From NCBI GenBank assembly GCA_963565915.1, contig OY751488.1, forward strand, positions 124,001 through 188,000: a stretch of DNA of 64,000 nt, written 5' to 3'. The notes beneath the pieces are model-generated. The model worked only from the letters and a program-made list of their open reading frames with translations, was not told the DNA's origin and made no database searches. Shown piece by piece: positions 43,768 to 54,393 of this stretch (the first letter of the stretch is position 1; each line of letters begins with the position of its first letter). The stretch comes from Entoloma clypeatum. Taxonomy: Eukaryota > Basidiomycota > Agaricomycetes > Agaricales > Entolomataceae. Made by a program: the position numbers and the translations under genes.

Positions 43768-44036
43768 TAACACACAGATCTATGTAATTAACGAAGCTAG
43801 ATGGGCATGGCATGAACTTGCGTCCCTCAGCGAGCTCGTCAAGCGCAGGACGTCTGTCCCCAGACAAATTGAATACATTGCGAAGTGCACGAAGGATAGC
43901 AGGGTGATGGAAGAGCTTTGCAGAATGTATGGAACCATCCTATGATAAATCGAGTAAGATACATCATATCTGGGTGAAGTGGGGATACTTACCTCGTGCC
44001 GAGCATAAATACAGGTACTAACATGCTACTAACGGG

Positions 44037-44324
44037 TGTTATGATCGTATTTTCACTTTTCACTTTATCTTATCTTATCTCGATCTTATCTTATCTACAT
44101 CATATCGCACATGAGGACATCTTATCATTATCACGCAGCATGACGCTGCCACAACGCAGCCTCATGGAATTTACATATATAAGTAGAGTACTTTCACTTG
44201 TATTCGATAGCTTGTTCTCTTGAGATTCCCGCTGGGTCTCTGGGCAATCCAGTTCACTTCACATTTTCCACTTCGTTCTTAAGTTTGGGCTCGCGACGTC
44301 GTTTGACTTAGCGTCGCCTCAACA
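44037..44324 (+). repeat. 5' LTR of gypsy C
   Basis: TGTTATGATCG to GCCTCAACA, 288 bp, with repeated ATCTTATCTT motifs near its start. Confidence 0.96.
44176..44218 (+). promoter_or_regulatory. TATA box and predicted RNA start of gypsy C
   Basis: TATATAAG at 44176-44183; AGCTTGTTCT at 44209-44218 begins 33 nt downstream. Confidence 0.72.
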
Positions 44325-44326
44325 GA

Positions 44327-44336
44327 AGAACAAGCT
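44327..44336 (+). other. Self-primer binding site of gypsy C
   Basis: AGAACAAGCT, 2 nt after the LTR, exact reverse complement of 44209-44218 (10 nt). Confidence 0.7.
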
Positions 44337-44880
44337 CTTATCATCATCGCCCGCCCAAACACACACACTTCCCACATCACCATCACTATCCCCGCCGTTT
44401 CGTGCTTTTGCGTTAAAAGTCACACCTCGCCATTACACGCGGACCCTAGCGTTAAGGGGGACCTCCCGGACTTCAGGGATAAGAAGAGAAACGCTTGGTG
44501 CACCCACTATAACTAGCGTTGCCGTTCGAGACACACAGGGAAACGTTGAGCCCGTCCCGTGTCGAGGTGACCAAAGGCCGACGCAACTGACCTTCAGGAA
44601 AGCTGCTGGCGCGTGTGGCGACTTGGAAAAGAAGGTCGCGCACGTTTAGTTCTCAAAAGGTGTTCCAACCCCCGATCTTTTCCCGGATTCGACAGAACCA
44701 GCGCGCGTAGGGGTGTTGACCGCGTGGTTTTCATTTTTCCCAGATCTTCCTTCATTCGGGCATTTCGGCTGCCTGGGTAAACAGATCGTTCTTTGGGTTT
44801 TCTTTTTTTAGGTTTTCTTTTTCGCTTAAGTAGCAGAACAGGGTCGCGCGCCCACTACAAAGCACTATTGCTCACACAAC
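44337..44880 (+). other. ATG-free leader of gypsy C
   Basis: No ATG occurs between the predicted RNA start (44209) and the gag ATG (44881), 672 nt. The internal part is not convincingly coding; it includes a run of GC-rich and pyrimidine-rich blocks. Confidence 0.7.
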
Positions 44881-45969
44881 ATGGCCGACAACAACGACGA
44901 CGAGTTCGACAATCCCCTTCCCAATCCCCCTCTCCCTCCTCCCGCTCATAATCCCGCCGCCCCGCGTCCCAATGGAAGACGACTAGAAATCGCTGCAGAC
45001 CCCGGCAGGTACAATGGGGCCAAGGCAACGTTCGGAGTATGGTGGACAAAGATGCTGGCATGGATCAGGGTCAATCGGGACCTGTTCCAAGGACAGGAAG
45101 AAATTTGCATTGCAGTATGGTCTCGCCTGGAAGGCGCTACCGCCGGCACCTATGGGGAAACACGCTTGAGGCAGTGCATGGAATCAGAACAATGGCCCAC
45201 GTTCCAGCAATTAATGAGAGAGGTGACATCAAGATTCCAATCAGCAACAGAAATAGAATGGGCACGTGCCAAAATCGAAACCTTTAAACAAGGAAACATG
45301 CGGGTGGACGATTTTATTACACAATTTGGAACGTTGGTCATCAAAGGCCAAATTGAGGAAATGCATGGGATATCTCTGCTAGAAAGGAACACCAAGGATT
45401 CGATCATACAACAAATGTTCCAGCAGGGAAGACGACAGACCACCGTGCAAGACACGTGTGAGGAAATTTTAGCAATCGGAAGAGCAGAGGAAACTTACGC
45501 GGCAAGACCGGGCATGAGGACCGGCAACAATTTTGGACAGCAGAGAACCGGTTGGGGCAATCGGCCCGCAAACCAACAGAATCAGCAGCGACCATTTGGA
45601 CAACAACAGAACGGGGGGTACCGAGCCCTGCAGCAAAACGGACAGCAAGGTCAGGGACGCCGAGATCCCAATGCTATGGAGGTTGATAGAAACCAGCGCC
45701 GAGCGCCTGGTAATTGTTACAATTGCGGAGGACAGGGGCATTTCGCCCGGGAATGCAGACAGCCACAACGCAAGGTGCGAGCGGCTGTGATTGAACAAAT
45801 CGACGAACATGAGGAAGAAGAAATCTTACGACAAATCACGGCAAGGCGTCAAGCACGACAAGCTGCAAATGGACCAAGGGGTGTGATTGGCGCGCCTGCG
45901 CCGAATCCCAATGGTCAGAACAATAGACAAGCTGCTGGGCAGCAGGGTTTTGTGAACGTCAACCAGTAA
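44881..45969 (+). CDS. gag: Gag of gypsy C
   Basis: A 362-residue protein starting MADNNDDEFDNPLPNPPLPP, the first ATG of the transcript. The capsid region (about 60-205) includes the retrotransposon-gag-like LRQCMESEQWPTFQQLMREV and KIETFKQGNMRVDDFITQF. A Gln/Asn-rich linker (about 215-270) precedes one zinc knuckle, CYNCGGQGHFAREC (residues 279-292). The C-terminus is basic then Gln/Asn-rich. A canonical -1 slippery heptamer lies 16 nt before the stop. Structural and RNA-packaging role inferred from the family. Confidence 0.94.
   Translation: MADNNDDEFDNPLPNPPLPPPAHNPAAPRPNGRRLEIAADPGRYNGAKATFGVWWTKMLAWIRVNRDLFQGQEEICIAVWSRLEGATAGTYGETRLRQCMESEQWPTFQQLMREVTSRFQSATEIEWARAKIETFKQGNMRVDDFITQFGTLVIKGQIEEMHGISLLERNTKDSIIQQMFQQGRRQTTVQDTCEEILAIGRAEETYAARPGMRTGNNFGQQRTGWGNRPANQQNQQRPFGQQQNGGYRALQQNGQQGQGRRDPNAMEVDRNQRRAPGNCYNCGGQGHFARECRQPQRKVRAAVIEQIDEHEEEEILRQITARRQARQAANGPRGVIGAPAPNPNGQNNRQAAGQQGFVNVNQ
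45945..45951 (+). other. -1 frameshift heptamer G_GGT_TTT (gypsy C)
   Basis: Gag codons CAG GGT TTT place GGGTTTT in the X_XXY_YYZ phase. The pol frame is open from 45927 and has no early ATG, so a -1 slip here is required. A weak CCAG...CTGG stem (45963-45981) follows. Confidence 0.75.
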
Positions 45970-48900
45970 ATCCCCCGCTGGCTCTGACAAATCGATATGA
46001 ATGTTTGCCTATAGACTCTTACGTACATAAAGACATTGTAAAATCTTGGTTTCAGAAACTTACGGATGCTGCAGTTACGTACAATAAAATACTATTAGAT
46101 AAACCTAGTAGGAAAGAAAAACCAAAAAAAGATGAATCGGACTTAGACACACTTGTAAACTATATCATTGGGGAGCCCTCAGAAACGAGGCTTGGTTCGT
46201 CCCCTACGGATGAATGCTTAATTCCCTATGACAAAGAATCAGATAATTTAACTAGGCAAACGGACTCTATGGGGGAACCATCTTTTATTCGATCCGCTTC
46301 TCTGGAAAAGGAGCTTATGATGAAAATCACGCTGGAAACGTTGCAGGACAAACGCACATTTGATGTTGAAGCATTATTAGACTCAGGGGCGACAGGGATG
46401 TTCATAGATCTGGACTTCGCCAAAAGGAACAACATTAAATTAAGGGAACTACCTTTCCCCATTCGGGTCTACAACGTTGATGGCACGCTTAACCAAGGAG
46501 GTTCGATCACGCATGAAGCAGTCATGGCTATGCGGTATAAAGGACATGTGGAGATAGCCATGTTTGAGGCATGCAACCTAGGGAAAGCTAAAATTATTGT
46601 TGGACATACCTGGCTGAAACGCCATAATCCAGAAATCGATTGGGAAAAGGCGGAAATTAAACTATCAAGATGTCCAGAAGAATGTGGCATGCGTCGAACA
46701 CGTTATTTAAATAAAACTGCAAGAACCAGATGGGGCGGAAGAATGGAAGAAGTAGTAGAAGGAAATGAGGAAGAAATGGAGGAGGAAGTAATCCACACGC
46801 TCAGGGCAGCCAAAGGAGAACCCTCAGATGAAGTACCGGCAGAACAGGTTGTCCCCCGGAAATATCACAAATATTTATCAGTCTTTGAAAAGAAAGCATC
46901 GGAGAGATTACCAGTCAGGAAACCATGGGACCACGCTATAGACTTAAAACCGGATTTCGTACCAAAAAAGGCCAAAGTCTATCCCCTGTCACCGGATGAA
47001 AGGAAAGAAGTATCCGAATTTGTAAACGATCAATTACGCAAAGGATATATTCGACCTACCAAGTCACCACAAACTTCGCCAGTATTCTTTATACCCAAAA
47101 AAGACGGAAAGAAACGAATGGTACAGGATTACCGACACATTAACAGCTGGACCGTTCGCAATAATTATCCACTCCCGTTGATTCCGGAATTGATCGATAA
47201 ATTAAAGGGAAAGAAAAGGTTTACCAAAATGGACCTCAGATGGGGGTATAACAATGTACGCATCAAAGAAGGAGACGAGTGGAAAGCGGCATTCACAACC
47301 CCAGATGGAGCTTTCGAACCAACAGTTATGTTCTTCGGATTAAATAATTCCCCAAGCACGTTTCAAACTATGATGAACGACATATTTAGAGACTTGATTG
47401 ATCAAGGAGACGTAGTTATCTATATCGATGATATATTGGTAGCAACTGAAGGAGAAAAAGGACACAGTAAAATTGTGGAAGAAATTCTAAAAAGATTACG
47501 AGAAAACGACTTATTCTTAAAACCAGGAAAATGTTTCTTTGACCGAGACGAAATAGAGTTCTTAGGGTTAATTATTGGGAAAGACGGAATTCGAATGGAT
47601 CCTTCAAAAGTAGACGCCATCAAACAATGGCCGAAACCAACAAAAGTCAAAGAAGTCCAGTCGTTTCTAGGATTGGCCAATTTCTATCGAAGATTTGTCA
47701 AGGACTTCTCTAAAGTGGCAGGGCCACTACATAAATTAACAAGGAAAGAAACAATCTGGAATTGGAAAGAGGAACAGGAGGAAGCATTTGATATGCTAAA
47801 GAAATTATTTACGGAGGCACCTATATTAGTATCTCCCGATCCGGATCGGAAGTTGAGAGTAGAATCAGACGCATCGGACTTTGCTACAGGAGCAATTCTA
47901 TCTATGGAATGCGAGGATGAGAAATGGAGGCCATGTGCCTTTCTATCTAAAGGATTAAATGATGTGGAACGAAATTATGACGTACACGATAAAGAAATGC
48001 TGGGCATAATTCGAGCGCTGGAAGCATGGAGACACCACCTTGAAGGAGCCAAACATGAGGTCGAGATCTGGACCGATCATAAAAACCTCGAATACTTCAT
48101 GCAGGGACGAAAGCTTAATCGCAGACAAGCACGCTGGGCGTTGTATCTAACACGCTTCAACTTTAAATTAATACACAAAGCTGGCACCTCAATGGGAAAG
48201 GCGGACGCTCTTTCGAGAAGGGTCGATCATAGAAAGGGGGTGGAAAATGACAACGAAGACGTAACATTATTAAAACCGGAATACTTCCACTTGCGAGCAA
48301 TGGATCGAGGTCACATACTTATTGATGGAGAAGAAAGTAAACTATTAAAACGCATCAGGTATGCCAAAGAGTTTGACGAACAAGTGTTGAAAGCAGTGGA
48401 AGAGTTAAAGAAAACAAATACCAAAACATTGCGCGCAGATGAATGGCATGAAGAGCAGGGACTCTGGTTACATAGAGGAAAGGTTTATGTTCCGAAAAGT
48501 CAGGAACTCAGGGAGGAGATAATTAAATTACACCACGACAACCCAGTTGCAGGACACCCAGGGCAGTGGAAGACCCTGGAATTGGTTACACGAAATTATT
48601 GGTGGCCTAGTATTACAAACATGGTCAAAGCATACGTCGAGGGCTGCGACAGATGTCAACGATCAAAAAACGTGCCTCAACCGCTAGCCGGTAAATTAAA
48701 AGCAAACACGGAACATGCAGGACCATGGAAACATGTTACAGCAGATTTTATCGTAGGACTCCCAGAAGCTCAGGGGTACAACGCAGTATTAGTTGTGGCT
48801 TGCAGATCAACAAAGCAATCACACTTTATCAAAACACGCGATGAAGTCTCAGCAGAAGGATTAGCTAAACTATATCGGGACGAAGTCTGGAAACTTCATG

Positions 48901-49886
48901 GATTGCCAGAATCATTAACGTCAGATCGAGGACCACAATTTGCGGCAATATTTATGAAGGAACTAAATAAAATATTGGGGATCACAACTAAATTATCAAC
49001 GGCGTATCATCCGCAAACAGACGGACAGACGGAACGCATCAACCAGGAGTTGGAACAATATCTAAGATCATTTATTTCCCATCGGCAAACAGATTGGCCC
49101 GAATGGATGGCAACCGCGGAGTTCGCCTATAATAATAAAATTCATACGGCAACTCAGTTTTCGCCGTTCTTTGTAAATTATGGGTTTAACCCTAGGATGG
49201 GCGTAGAACCTCGGAGGGCAGAAAAGTCAGAACCGGCAAAAGAATTCGCAGAGCGAATGAAGAAGATTCATGAGGAGGCGGAAGCGGCGCTAGTAAAAGC
49301 ACGAGAAGAGATGGAACGGTATGCGAACCTGAAACGGGGTGATGCACCAGTTTACCAAGTTGGCGACAAAGTTTGGTTATCAACTAAAGACCTGAAGTTG
49401 AACCGACCCTTAAAGAAACTTGCCGAACGATGGATTGGACCCTATACCGTAACCAAAATCATTTCGTCACACGCCGTAGAACTTAAATTACCGAAAACCT
49501 GGAAAATCCACCCGGTCATCAATGTATCACGAGTCCGATTATTTAAGGAACCACTATTTACGTCACAAAGGGTGCAGGCACCAAACCCGATAGTTATCAA
49601 TGGCGAAGAGGAGTACGATGTCGCAAAAGTTATTGACTCAAGGTTGAAGAGAGGAAAACTGGAATATTTAGTGCAATGGGAGGGTCTGACTCAGGACCAC
49701 AACACGTGGGAACCCGAGGATCACCTAGAACATGCCAAAGAAGCGGTGGAGGACTTCTTTAAATTAAACCCGAATGCACCTCGGCGCTTACGCGCAAACA
49801 TCTTTGAAGGATTGGAATTTAAACCATATGAAAATTTCACGAACACCCCGGACGACATCATATCTCGCCTGGAAGTCGAGATCTAG
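45952..49886 (+). CDS. pol: Pol polyprotein of gypsy C
   Basis: One open frame of about 1310 codons in the -1 frame. Numbering from 46005: protease LLDSGATGMFIDLDF (about 125-140); RT with KKDGKKRMVQDYRHINSW (about 365) and YIDD (about 473). RNase H follows with ESDASDFATG (about 620), DKEMLGI and [10 protein letters not shown]. The integrase H2C2 finger is [12 protein letters not shown]...CDRCQ (about 843-885); the integrase triad is D in TADFIVGLP (about 911), D in SDRGPQF (about 970) and E in GQTERINQELEQY (about 1010). A GPY/F-type segment (WIGPYTVTKI) and a chromodomain (YDVAKVIDSRLKRGKLEYLV, about 1203-1255) close the protein. The chromodomain would target integration to modified histone tails. 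No lesion seen. Confidence 0.95.
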
Positions 49887-49897
49887 AAAGGGGGTAA

Positions 49898-50185
49898 TGT
49901 TATGATCGTATTTTCACTTTTCACTTTATCTTATCTTATCTCGATCTTATCTTATCTACATCATATCGCACATGAGGACATCTTATCATTATCACGCAGC
50001 ATGACGCTGCCACAACGCAGCCTCATGGAATTTACATATATAAGTAGAGTACTTTCACTTGTATTCGATAGCTTGTTCTCTTGAGATTCCCGCTGGGTCT
50101 CTGGGCAATCCAGTTCACTTCACATTTTCCACTTCGTTCTTAAGTTTGGGCTCGCGACGTCGTTTGACTTAGCGTCGCCTCAACA
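49898..50185 (+). repeat. 3' LTR of gypsy C
   Basis: 288 bp, no difference from the 5' LTR seen by eye. Confidence 0.96.
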
Positions 50186-50190
50186 ACGGG

Positions 50191-51035
50191 CTAGTTTGAA
50201 TCGCGCGCTATAAAGAGAATGATCAAATCAGAAGGGAGGCAAGTGCATGTTTGCTTACGGTAAGGCATTGAATCGGTTGGTCTGTGTACTGAAGAGCGCG
50301 CTGGTTGACTCAGGCGTGCCACGGGTGTGGACAGGGAGCCTCGTGCCACTCCTCTTCGTTGGCGATGTGTGTTCTAGTTGTTCATGGATTAGTAATGTTG
50401 AAGCATGAATGGCGAGAAAGAAAACGGACTTTAACAAGGGGACACCTGCGTCGCGATCGAGGATGTGGAGGTCCCTAGAGTTTTCGTGTGTAATGTCGTG
50501 GAACCCGAAGGGCATGCAATCACATGCATTGGAAATTTGGGGAGCAGCTCAATGGCGACAGCAGGACCTCTGGTCTACGACCCAGGACATGTGAGCACTG
50601 AGAACGGGTTCATGGCTAGGTTCTATCACTGTAAGGTAGGTTGGAGGGGTGCAGGGATGGATTGCTTTCAAAACTTACCGGATAGCAAATGGTAGAAGCA
50701 CGGAGGGAAAGGTATGGACAAGAAGGAGGGAGAAAGAAGGTGGTGGTTGGGAACGAAAATTGATCACAGCCAAACAGCAACCAAACATTCAACAAAGTTC
50801 CGGCGGGGTTTGAAATGACTTCGCGCAACTTTCAACTGCAACAACCGCTGCCACCCACCGCCCACAGTGCACATCATGCGAAGCGAAACATTTTAAACGG
50901 TTTGGACATGTCATCCGCGCGCTAGCATACATATTCAATGAACTGGTTTGTTAAATATTTATTGAAATTCATGTTTATTGTTCTTGTTCGAGACTTCCTC
51001 ATTTTAAGAATACTCATTTTATGTCTGTGAAGTTG
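50191..51035. other. Host-like sequence; possible coding remnant at about 50230-50700
   Basis: GC-rich with long open frames on both strands. The plus-strand frame VEVPRVFVCNVVEPEGHAIT to FMARFYHCK (about 50455-50636) is followed by a GTAGG donor-like site. The minus-strand frame at 50255-50515 is also open. Neither matches a family I know. 50700-51035 shows nothing. Confidence 0.3.
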
Positions 51036-51039
51036 TACA

Positions 51040-51200
51040 AATATACTAAATTATCCCTGGCCTCGTAAATGTGGTGATATCATGTATAAAGTAGTCTATT
51101 TCGCAACATCCGCATAATTTAGCCAAATTGACATTTTGGGTTTTTCCTGATGAGTCTCGCGCCCGCTCACGGAAAAGTGCGGCTGCTCACGAAAACTTAA
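51040..51200 (-). repeat. Second copy of the dispersed repeat at 36226
   Basis: The minus strand has CATCAGGAAAAACCCAAAATG, then a GCGAAATAG block, in the order seen at about 36375-36535, with GC-rich CGTGAGC sequence before it. Confidence 0.4.
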
Positions 51201-51206
51201 CGTTCG

Positions 51207-51505
51207 ATGGAGCGCCTACGCCAAACTTTTCGCCTTACTGGCGATGTCGTTCGTCGACGGCTAGACATGGGTCGACCGCGCCTCCTCGATTCTCTTGATG
51301 CCAGTGTAAGTCCCAGCCTCCACCCCGTATTTTGACCATCCCAATCGTATGTTGAGTTCTAGAAAACCTCATTGAACGGCAACCCGATATGATGCCAACA
51401 GAGCTTCAGGAATATTTGAGTGAAGTGTGTAATGTTACCGCGTCCGTACAGACCATTGTAAGGACGCTACGAAGGAGAGGTTTTTCGAGAAAGAACATCG
51501 GGAAA
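51207..51505 (+). pseudogene. Tc1/mariner transposase, N-terminal DNA-binding part
   Basis: Encodes TGDVVRRRLDMGRPRLLDSL, then after a likely intron (GTGTAAGTCC to TTCTAG, about 51301-51360) the paired HTH segment LIERQPDMMPTELQEYLSEV and ASVQTIVRTLRRRGFSRKNI. This is the typical N-terminus of fungal Tc1/mariner transposases that cut and paste at TA sites. The reading ends at about 51505 and resumes at about 53456. Confidence 0.8.
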
Positions 51506-53455
51506 ACCTTGATTTGTAATATTTCTCTTAATGGACATTCAACAGACCAAATGGAACACCAACTCGTCAGGTGGACCAGTTACTGTTCTGATGGATGCAA
51601 GATGGATGCAAGTGTTGTCAAATGTGAATCCACTGGCGTGGTGTTATGAGAGGCTCTTTCTAATAGTTGTTCAATGATACACTCTTGGATGTAATAGCAC
51701 CTCAATTGCCTAAGTATAACTTAAAATACACAAAAGTTATGGAGCTCAAATTTTCTATGACAATTGGATGAAGCATGGCGAAGCAATGGAAAAAAAAGTG
51801 CAAGTAATTCATGGTAACCTGGTGTATGAAAGTTGGTTAGTTTGAAGCTCGTGGTCCCGAGGCCTGAGGACAAGCATCCACGTAAGGGTATTAAGGTAAG
51901 GCCACATGTTACGGTGTGGTGGGGCGGGGGGCAGGTGTCCTAAGTACTTACACATGTCGAAGTAAGTAAGTACATCGTCGCAGCGACTCGTATGGGGTAC
52001 AATTTGTTCGATCGAACGTCGTCGTTGGAGACTGCCCCTGGAAATGATTGAGTCCATGTGATTATCATAACTTGGTGTTGCGACATATTTGTTCAATCGC
52101 TTCCTCTTCTTCTTCTGCAACCACCACTCTCACTCTTTCTTCAACAACAGCTCCCTCTCACCCCCAATGGCTCCTCCCTTGCCCAACGGCCATCTCTCAT
52201 CGCCAACGGCCGTCTCTCATCGCCAACGGCCGTCTCTCACATCCAACGGCTCCCTCTCACGACCAACGGCTGTCTCTCATCTCCGACGGCCCCCCTCGTG
52301 CCAACGGCCCCCCTCTCGCGCCAAACGGCCATCTTTCGCCCCCAACGGCTGCCTCTCATCTCCTATGGCCTCCTCGCATGCCCAGCGGCCGTCTCTTGTT
52401 TCTAATGGCTCCCTCTCGCTCAAGCCCAATTGTTGCCTCTCATCGCCAACAGTTTTTCCTCCCAATGGCCATTTCTCGTGTCCAACGGCTTCCTCTTGTG
52501 TGACGTGTCCAACGGCTCCCTCTCATGTACAACGGCACCCTCATGTCCAATGGCTCCCTCTCGTCTTCTCGGGCCCAATGGCCGTCTCTCACATCCAACG
52601 GTTCCCTCTCGCATCCAAGGGCTCCCTCTCCCGCCCAACGGCCGTCTCACATCTCCAATGGCTCCTCTCGCGCCAAACGGCTGTCTCTTGTCTCCAACGG
52701 CTCCCTCGCGCTCAAGCCCAATCATTGCCTCTCATCGCCAATGATTTTTCCTTCCAACGGCTGTTTCTCGTGTCCAACGGCTCCCTCGTACCGTCTCTCA
52801 TCGCCAACGGCTCCCTCTCTTCCCCTATGGCCTCCTCGCATGTCCAACCGCTCCCTCTCGCCCCCATGGCCATCTCTCATTCCCGACGGCCTCTTCTCAT
52901 GCACTATGGCCGTCTCTTGTCGCCCACGGCCGCCTCTTGCGGCTTTTTTCATGTCAAACCGCGGTTCAAACCTAGGTTTGTGTTCGGGTTCAGGCAAAAA
53001 GGGGTCAAATGATGGGATGGAGGAGCAGTTGCTGGTTTCAATTGACCTTGTCTTATTTGCCACTCATTTACTCCCTCGCTTATTTCTATCTCTGCGTGAA
53101 ATAAAAATATGGTCCTATGTTCAACAACCAATGGCGTGATTTAATTATATGCATGATGATTTATTGGATGTTCATAAGTTGTATGTTGAAACACCAATTG
53201 ACAAAAATTGTGTGTAAAATATCATTCCATTGGAACCGGATGGAACAGCGGAACTTCTATAGACTCTCATTTTGGTTCAATGGACCAATTAGTGTATATA
53301 GTGCACTTTTGGCCAGATTTACAACTTTTAAGTTCCATTTCTATGCTTTTAATTCTACATTTGGTATATTAACACATATTAGCTTTTCCTGATGAAAGTG
53401 AGTGAATCTTCTTGTTCGGATCATCACTATGAGTAACCCCAGTACAGGCCACGTG
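51506..53455. mobile_element. Insert of unknown type within the mariner gene
   Basis: About 1.95 kb separate the two halves of the mariner transposase. It has AT-rich ends and a minisatellite (52150-52940) and no transposase. I found no clear terminal inverted repeat or target duplication, so boundaries are approximate and its nature is open. Confidence 0.5.
52150..52940. repeat. ~20-bp minisatellite (CTCTCATCGCCAACGGCCG unit)
   Basis: About 35-40 degenerate tandem units with core CCAACGGCYNYCTCTC. It yields stop-poor Ser/Pro/Asn-rich frames on both strands that are not genes. Same unit, opposite strand, as the array at 21680-22130. Confidence 0.87.
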
Positions 53456-54055
53456 TCCCACTATCAAGCGCAACGAGAACGACCGCGCAGCCTATAAAAT
53501 GCTGATCGGACAATACTTCGAACCCCAGCATCTTGTTTCCGCGGATGAAAGCCATTTCAACCGTATTTCCCTTCGTCGGCTATATGCTTGGGCTCCGCGT
53601 GGACGACGCGCGCGGTGCCTTCATTCAGGGAAAAAGGTGTGTAGGTTCTCCTGAAATCGGCTCAAGTTATACCAGGTATTCAATTTTGCCAGCCCTTTCC
53701 CTCATTGGTGCCCTCCACCTCGAGGTTCTCGACCGCCCATTCACGGGCCCAGACTTCGCTAGGTTCGTCGAAGGGCTCTTGGATAGAATGCAGTCTGGCC
53801 ATTAGCCAATTCAGTTCTCGTCATGGACAATGCCAGCATCCACAAAGTCCCAGGAATTCGAGAAATGGTTGAGGAACGGTAGGTATCAACTCGATTTCAT
53901 GATGTTTGATGCTTAAATTTGGCTCGTAGCGGGATGAGGCTTGTATATCTCCCAGCCTATTCCCACGATCTAAACCCAATCGGAGAAGGTTTTTCTGCAT
54001 TGAAGGCATGGATCCCTATGCATTGATATGGGAAGCGACATATACGGCTAGAAGG
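53456..54055 (+). pseudogene. Tc1/mariner transposase, catalytic DDE part
   Basis: Reads NENDRAAYKMLIGQYFEPQH, then ADESHFNRISLRRLYAW (first Asp, codon 53544-53546). Next are YSILPALSLIGALHLEVLDR and FTGPDFARFVEGLLDRMQ, then VMDNASIHKVPGIREM (second Asp, 53826-53828). After a likely intron (about 53881-53931) comes GMRLVYLPAYSHDLNPIGEG. The position with exactly 34 intervening residues, where DD34E needs Glu, is Gly (GGA). Frame changes near 53650 and 53805 and the Gly show it is inactive. The 3' end is cut by the LTR of gypsy F. Confidence 0.83.
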
Positions 54056-54334
54056 TGTGGCGTCCAGACCACAGGCGGCGAGTGCATGTCGAGAGAAGCG
54101 AGAGAGCGCGAGCACGAGAGAGACGAGAGGGACCCGAATGAATGATTCCATACTACATACTACATCCCTTTTTATACTACTTCATCATGGCTGACCAGAG
54201 GACCCAATATAACCGAAACCTGCTAAGAAAGGAATCCAAGAAACTAAATATAACCTAGAGCCGGGGTGCCATCGAGAGGGGTGCGCTCAGACCGTGTGAC
54301 AAGATCCGAGGTCAGCCAGAGTCGATCCCCCACA
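54056..54334 (-). repeat. 3' LTR of gypsy F
   Basis: On the minus strand TGTGGGGGATCG to GACGCCACA, 279 bp, preceded by a GGGAGGAGA polypurine tract. A TATAAAAA box is present near 54173; by analogy with the other families the RNA would start near ATTCATTCGGG, about 33 nt on. Confidence 0.85.
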
Positions 54335-54393
54335 TCTCCTCCCAACAGACGAATATCGACCTTCCATGGTTGATCCTACCACTCCTTCGTCAT

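Larger units (their letters stand above)
36541..43943 (+). pseudogene. Small host ORF split by gypsy B4
   Basis: The 5' piece 36541-36682 starts MFLARESVNKVLQSS and runs to the insertion. The 3' piece 43773-43943 ends VMEELCRMYGTIL then TGA. With gypsy B4 and one copy of the TAACA duplication removed, the two pieces fuse in one frame of about 104 codons with no stop. The Lys/Arg-rich, helical, possibly mitochondrial-type protein is not a family I recognise. It may be one exon of a larger gene. The insertion falls at about codon 47. Confidence 0.6.
44037..50185 (+). mobile_element. Intact Ty3/gypsy chromodomain retrotransposon, family C
   Basis: LTRs of 288 bp (44037-44324, 49898-50185) appear identical. 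The target duplication ACGGG is perfect (44032-44036, 50186-50190). Gag and pol are uninterrupted and all catalytic motifs are present, so this looks autonomous and recent. The polypurine tract AGAAAGGGGGTAA lies just before the 3' LTR. Unlike A and B, there is no accessory ORF: pol ends 11 nt before the LTR. Confidence 0.97.

Noticed and set aside
46005..46007. Independent pol start at TTG 46005 or ATG 46001
   Set aside because: The pol frame is open upstream to 45927 and a canonical -1 heptamer lies in the gag overlap; ATG 46001 is in another frame.
52048..53139. Frames up to 307 codons in three phases
   Set aside because: Minisatellite translation; each phase gives a similar Ser/Pro/Asn repeat, not a gene.
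54056..54060. GAAGG flanks both the gypsy F 3' LTR and the gypsy A 5' LTR, suggesting one duplication
   Set aside because: The copy before gypsy A is explained as F pol coding sequence (minus-strand CCTTC), and the two elements have opposite orientation; coincidence is simpler until the right flank of A is seen.
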